NCBI RefSeq assembly: GCF_014333525.1
Contig: NZ_JACSCX010000003.1
Span: 186,001-250,000, forward strand
Reading direction: 5' to 3'
DNA from: Hymenobacter puniceus
GTDB lineage: Bacteria > Bacteroidota > Bacteroidia > Cytophagales > Hymenobacteraceae
DNA: 64,000 nt
The position numbers were made by a program, and so were the translations under genes. Below, one piece after another: positions 60,059-64,000 of the stretch. The notes under the pieces were generated by a model that saw nothing but the letters and a program-made list of their open reading frames with translations, searched no databases and had not been told where the DNA came from. Position 1 is the stretch's first letter, and the number at the start of each line of letters is the position of its first letter.

Positions 60059-60285
60059 ATCACGGATTATAGCGGATTTGACGGATTCATCGGATTTTGT
60101 GGATCACGGATTCAGGCGGATTTAGCGGATTGGTCGGATTTTGTGGTCGATACTCGCCTGGCTTCTTCAATCAGACCACAAAAAAGAGGCTTGCCAATCA
60201 GCAAGCCTCTTTGCATTCACGTGAAGGTGAATTTTAATCGGCCTCAAAATCCGCCCAATCCGCCCTAATCAGCAAAATCCGCGTT
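60058..60285. repeat. inverted-repeat element, gene-less, with doubled left arm
   Basis: The left side holds two arm copies in tandem (60058-60102 and 60103-60146). The first differs from the left arm at 47712 by only three bases in 45. The right arm (60242-60285) is more degenerate. The middle has a hairpin (60183-60212) with the same AAGAGGCTTGC core as the copy at 56312. It lies between the rlmD start and the stop of the PKD-repeat gene. Confidence 0.72.
60183..60212 (-). terminator. hairpin inside the element
   Basis: Arms AAAGAGGCTTGC and GCAAGCCTCTTT with a 6-base loop. It probably ends the PKD-repeat gene on the minus strand. Confidence 0.82.
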
Positions 60286-60286
60286 C

Positions 60287-63200
60287 CTATTTCACCACGT
60301 CGAACCAGCCTTTGAAGGAGCGGCCGTCGGGCAGGGTGAGCAGGTAGTAGTAAACGCCGGCCGGGCTGGAGCTGGCGTCGAAAGTGTTGCGGTAGCTGCT
60401 GGTTTTGTAGACTTCCTTGCCCCAGCGGTTGAAGATGGCCAGCGAGTTGCCAGGGTAGAGCTCCACGTTTTTGATGATGAACTGGTCGTTGAGGTTGTCG
60501 CCGTTGGGCGTCACCACGTTGTAGAATACCAGGTCGTTGGCGAACTGCACGCAGGCCTCGTTGGAGCTGGACGTGAGCGTGCCTGGCCCCACGGCCTCAA
60601 TCCGGAAGCACTGGTCGAAGCCGGCGCTGCTGGTGGCCAACTGCACGCTGGTGGCGGTGCCGGCCACGGTCTGCACCAGCTCGGCAGTGCCATTGGCGGC
60701 GCGGCGATAGAGGCGGTACTGCTGCACAGCAAAGCCCTGGTAGGCGTTCCAGCTTACGGTCACCTTGCCTTCGTCGCGGCCCGCGCCGCCTTCCGCGGCC
60801 AGGGCCTGGGTCCGGATGGTGGTGTGCTGAGTGCTGGCCAGCAGGTCGCCGCAGGCATTGGTGAGCTCCACGCGGTACTCATAGGCGGCGGCATCGGCAT
60901 CTACACTGGTATCAACGAAGGTGGTGGCGGTGTTGGGTACATTACCAACGTTGGCAAAGGCGCTGGTGCTGCCCGCCACGCGGCGCAGAATCTGCACGCG
61001 GTTGGCATTGCCGGTGTTGTTGGGTACGTTGAGCGCGAGGTTGATTTTGCGGTCATCCTGCAAGTCCACCGAAGCCACGTTCAGGGCCACCGTCGCATTG
61101 TCGGGGCGAATGGTGAAGGTGGCGGCGCAGGCGGTGCTGGTGGTTTCCGAAACGCTGAGCGTGGCGTTGGCCGCGCCGGCCGGCACATCCACCGTCACGG
61201 TGGGCGTGCCCTGGCCGCTGGTAATGGTGCCGCCCGTTATCGTCCACTGGTACTGGCCGCCGCTGAGAGCCGCGGTACTGTAGCGCAAGCCGGTGCGGCT
61301 GGCCGGGCAATAGCTGGCCGGGCCGGCAATAGCCAGCGGCGGCACAACTACGAATGTTTTGGTGAACACCGGACCGGCGCACAAGCTGCTGTTGGTTTCG
61401 CGGGCCGTAATGGTGTAAGTGCCCACGGCACTCGGAACGCTCAGGGTGCCGGCTGTAACTGTTTGCGGCGCGCCGTTCACGGTCCAGGCGTAGGTGGAGC
61501 CGGTGGTGCCGGCCAAAGTAAACTGCACTGCTCCCTGGCTGGCGCAGGCCCGGGCCGGACCGCTAATAGCCAAATTGGAAGCCGGCGACGGCAGCACCGT
61601 CACGTAGAGCGTGTCGCTCTGGCCCAGGCAGCGGCCGCCGGCCGGGTTGCTGGACTCCGTCACGACCAGCTTGGCAATGCCGGGTCGGGTGAAGTTCACC
61701 TGCACCGTATTCTGGCTGGTGCTGAGCTGCGTACCGCCCACAATCTGCCAACCGTAGGTGGAGCCGTTGGTGAGCTGGGTTTGGTAGGTGAACGGGCCGT
61801 CGGCGAGGCACACGCGCAGCGGGCCGGTGGGCCGCTGCGTCACGAGCTGCTGATTGATTCGCACTGGGAAACGCACCGTATCAGACGAGCAACCCTCGGC
61901 GTTGCGGCGGAAGGCCTGCACGCTGGCTGAGTTGGAAGCGCCTCCCCAGTTCACGGTGATGGCTGCCGTGCCCTGGCCGCTGGCAATAGTGCCGCCCGTC
62001 ACGAGCCACTGGTACGCCGTGGAGCGTGGCGCCCGGATGCTGTAAGCCACGCCTTGTACCGTAGGGCACACCGAAGCTGACCCTTGAATGCTGTCGGGCA
62101 GCGGGCGCGGGTTGACGAGGATGCGCACCGTGTCGCGGGCCACGCAGTTCTGGGCGGTGGTAGCCGTAACGATGTAGGTGAGCGTGAGCGGAGCCTGTGT
62201 CGTGTTCACGGCCGTGAAAACGGGCCGGGCCGTGGTGGCGCTGCTCAGGTTGGCGGCCGGGCTCCACTGGTAGCGGTAGCCGGTGAGGGCCGCGCTGCCG
62301 AGCGTGGTAGTTTGCCGGTCACAGAGCGTGGCGTCGGGGCCGGCGTTGGCAACAGCGGCCGGGTTAAGCGTGACGCGCACCGTGCTCTGGGCTACGCAGC
62401 CCTCAGCCGTAGTAGCCGTGACGGTGTAGGTAAGTACCTGCGGCGTGGTGATGGTGTTGGTGAGCGTGAAGGTTGGGTTGGCCGCGGTGGCGCTGCTCAA
62501 ACCGGTGGCCGGGCTCCACTGATACGTGTAGCCCACGAGTGAGGCGGCGCCCAGCGTGGTGGTTTCACCAGAGCATACGGCGCGGTCGGTGCCGGCCGTG
62601 GCTACGGCAGCCGGGTTGATGGTCACGCGCACTGTGTCCCGGTTCACGCAGCTGTTGGCGGTGGTAGCCGTGACGATGTAGGTGAAAATCTGCGGAGTGC
62701 TGCCGGTATTAGTGAGCGTAACCGTTGGGTTGGCAGCGGTGGCGCTGCTCAGGCCGGTAGCCGGACTCCATTGGTAACTATAGCCGGAGAGTGAAGCCGA
62801 GCCAATCGAAGTAGGTGTGCCCGAACACACGGCCCGGTCGGGGCCGGCGTTGGCTACGGCGGCTGGATTGAGTGTAATGCGTACCGTGTCGCGGCCCACA
62901 CAGCCCTGCGGCGTAGTGGCCGTCAGGATATAGGTCAGCTGCTGCGGCGTGCCCGTGGTATTGGTGAGCGTGAGGGTTGGGCTGGCGGCGGTGGCACTGC
63001 TCAGGCCGGCGGCCGGGCTCCACTGGTAGCTATAGCCTGTGAGCGAAGCTGAGCCAATCGAAGTGGATATACCCGAGCAGGTAGCCCGGTCGGGGCCGGC
63101 GTTGGCCACAGCAGCTGGGTTTACCGTCACGCGTACTGTGTCGCGGCCCACACAGCCGTTAGCCGTAGTCACGGTCAGAATGTAAGTGCTGATGATGGGC

Positions 63201-64000
63201 GCACTGGTAAAATTGGTCAGCGTGACCTGCGTGACCGGAGCCGTAGGGGCCGATAGCCCAGTGGCCGGGCTCCACTGATACGTCTGGGGGCCAACAACCG
63301 GCAGCACTACCGGGGAGCCCAGCAGCGCCACGCCCCCCGAGCAAATCACCTGGTCCGGCGACGGGGTGAAGGCGGCGGCCGGGTTGATGGTCACGCGCAC
63401 CGAGTCGCGGGCCACGCAGCCCTGCGCCGTGGTGGCCGTCACGAGGTAGGTGTAGGTTTGGGGGGTATTGGTAGTATTGCCCAGCACCAGCGTAGGCTGG
63501 GCCGAAGTGGAGTTGTTCAGCCCATTAGCGGGGCTCCACTGATACGTGTAGCCCGTTAGCGCCGCCGAGCCGAGCACGGTGGCCGTGCCGGAGCAGGTGG
63601 CCGCATCAGGACCGGCATTGGCCACGGCCGCCGGATTTACTGTCACGGTAACCTGGCGGGTGGTGGTGCAGATACCATCTGAAGTCGATACCGAATAGGT
63701 GGTGGTAGTGGTAGGACTTACCGTAATGGTATTGCCGGCAAACGTCTGGCCGGTGCTGGCCGTCCAGGTATAGGTGGTGCCGCCGGTGGCTGTGAGAGTG
63801 GTGGAAGCACCCGCGCAGATAACGGCACTGGTGGGCGTGACGGCCAGCGCGCCGGCAGGCCGCACATCGATAATGCGCACCACCGAATCGGTGGGGCAGC
63901 CGAAGGCCGACACACCCCGCAACACCAGGCGGCCGGCGCCCGTGCCGGTCCAGAGTACCTGCACGGTATTGTTGGTGGCGGGCCCCTGAATGGTACCACC
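60287..64000 (-). CDS. giant PKD-repeat surface protein with gliding-motility/T9SS type B C-terminal domain, N-terminus missing
   Basis: The reading frame stays open to the window edge, so at least 1237 residues are seen and the start lies outside. From about residue 110 there are six tandem Ig/PKD-like repeats of about 84 residues, each carrying NPAAVANAGPD, a Cys-Ser-Gly, GYxYQWSPAxGL and ending VTATTAxxCVxRDTVRV. Further beta domains follow (VCPTVQGVAYSIRAPRSTAY; WTVNGAPQTVTAGTLSVPSA). The last 85 residues (VVTPNGDNLNDQFIIKNVEL, ending SFKGWFDVVK) are the gliding-associated C-terminal domain (T9SS type B), so it is exported and held at the cell surface, as SprB-type adhesins are. Confidence 0.88.
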   Translation of the reverse strand, partial: GGTIQGPATNNTVQVLWTGTGAGRLVLRGVSAFGCPTDSVVRIIDVRPAGALAVTPTSAVICAGASTTLTATGGTTYTWTASTGQTFAGNTITVSPTTTTTYSVSTSDGICTTTRQVTVTVNPAAVANAGPDAATCSGTATVLGSAALTGYTYQWSPANGLNNSTSAQPTLVLGNTTNTPQTYTYLVTATTAQGCVARDSVRVTINPAAAFTPSPDQVICSGGVALLGSPVVLPVVGPQTYQWSPATGLSAPTAPVTQVTLTNFTSAPIISTYILTVTTANGCVGRDTVRVTVNPAAVANAGPDRATCSGISTSIGSASLTGYSYQWSPAAGLSSATAASPTLTLTNTTGTPQQLTYILTATTPQGCVGRDTVRITLNPAAVANAGPDRAVCSGTPTSIGSASLSGYSYQWSPATGLSSATAANPTVTLTNTGSTPQIFTYIVTATTANSCVNRDTVRVTINPAAVATAGTDRAVCSGETTTLGAASLVGYTYQWSPATGLSSATAANPTFTLTNTITTPQVLTYTVTATTAEGCVAQSTVRVTLNPAAVANAGPDATLCDRQTTTLGSAALTGYRYQWSPAANLSSATTARPVFTAVNTTQAPLTLTYIVTATTAQNCVARDTVRILVNPRPLPDSIQGSASVCPTVQGVAYSIRAPRSTAYQWLVTGGTIASGQGTAAITVNWGGASNSASVQAFRRNAEGCSSDTVRFPVRINQQLVTQRPTGPLRVCLADGPFTYQTQLTNGSTYGWQIVGGTQLSTSQNTVQVNFTRPGIAKLVVTESSNPAGGRCLGQSDTLYVTVLPSPASNLAISGPARACASQGAVQFTLAGTTGSTYAWTVNGAPQTVTAGTLSVPSAVGTYTITARETNSSLCAGPVFTKTFVVVPPLAIAGPASYCPASRTGLRYSTAALSGGQYQWTITGGTITSGQGTPTVTVDVPAGAANATLSVSETTSTACAATFTIRPDNATVALNVASVDLQDDRKINLALNVPNNTGNANRVQILRRVAGSTSAFANVGNVPNTATTFVDTSVDADAAAYEYRVELTNACGDLLASTQHTTIRTQALAAEGGAGRDEGKVTVSWNAYQGFAVQQYRLYRRAANGTAELVQTVAGTATSVQLATSSAGFDQCFRIEAVGPGTLTSSSNEACVQFANDLVFYNVVTPNGDNLNDQFIIKNVELYPGNSLAIFNRWGKEVYKTSSYRNTFDASSSPAGVYYYLLTLPDGRSFKGWFDVVK

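Noticed and set aside
62000..63700. Regular repeats that might be mistaken for a CRISPR array
   Set aside because: They are coding repeats of about 252 bases with no short spacers; they encode PKD-like domains.
1..64000. tRNA, rRNA and riboswitch genes
   Set aside because: I looked in the gaps for tRNA-like arms and common riboswitch cores and saw none; a covariance-model scan would settle this.

Overview
The window looks like a piece of chromosome from an aerobic, GC-rich member of the Bacteroidota, most likely a Hymenobacter-type Cytophagales bacterium. Supporting signs: several proteins end in type IX secretion (T9SS) sorting domains, one carries a gliding-motility C-terminal domain, PorV/PorU homologues are present, promoters carry the Bacteroidota -7 box TAnnTTTG, and starts lack Shine-Dalgarno sequences. 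The genus is an inference from gene content and composition; no rRNA or tRNA gene was seen.

Layout. 0-8 kb is mostly housekeeping: the 5' part of 4-hydroxyphenylpyruvate dioxygenase (cut by the window edge), a DUF952 protein, lipoproteins, an ABC-F ATPase, glutamate racemase, and a YgiB/YgiC-like pair (lipoprotein plus ATP-grasp amide ligase). 8.4-15.3 kb is a complete curli-type amyloid locus: csgE, csgF, csgG (with an extra C-terminal beta-barrel), two curlin-repeat proteins (csgA- and csgB-like), csgH, and a lipoprotein with carboxypeptidase-regulatory and TolB-like repeats. 16-26 kb holds three large T9SS type A substrates in a row, with a decayed stretch between the second and third. 26-29 kb is the iron-sulphur assembly cluster iscS-iscU-(unknown)-iscA with methylmalonyl-CoA epimerase divergent from it. 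29-37 kb holds tsaC, an Ala-rich lipoprotein, CCA/poly(A) polymerase-type nucleotidyltransferase, an esterase-like hydrolase, and a PadR repressor with a PspC/DUF2807 membrane protein. 37-43.6 kb is a PorV/PorQ-family barrel plus a giant PorU-like C25 peptidase. 43.6-52.2 kb: folA-fmt, a NamZ (DUF1343) cell-wall hydrolase, a LolC/E-type permease, a mobile-looking element with a GxxExxY (PD-(D/E)XK) gene, an M23 peptidase, a PaaE-like reductase and an M3 oligopeptidase. 52.3-64 kb: lipoproteins, another T9SS substrate, thiL, a cluster with a duplicated gene fragment, an acyltransferase and an Imm21 immunity protein next to rlmD, and a very large PKD-repeat protein with a gliding/T9SS type B C-terminus that runs off the window.

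How the parts fit. Two surface systems dominate: curli secretion (CsgEFG channel with CsgA/B subunits, CsgH as a likely amyloid chaperone) and T9SS export (five substrates and a PorV/PorU-like pair). The most unusual feature is a family of inverted-repeat elements built from CGGATT-type units. One copy (47712-48299) has 49-bp arms differing at a single position and carries only a GxxExxY nuclease-fold gene. Two shorter copies (56312-56503 and 60058-60285) lack the gene, but share a terminator-like hairpin with each other. All sit flush against gene ends, in one case supplying the neighbour's stop codon. A second unusual locus is rlmD-imm21-fragment-acyltransferase-full copy, where a short duplicated gene start is left between two other genes with overlapping start/stop codons.
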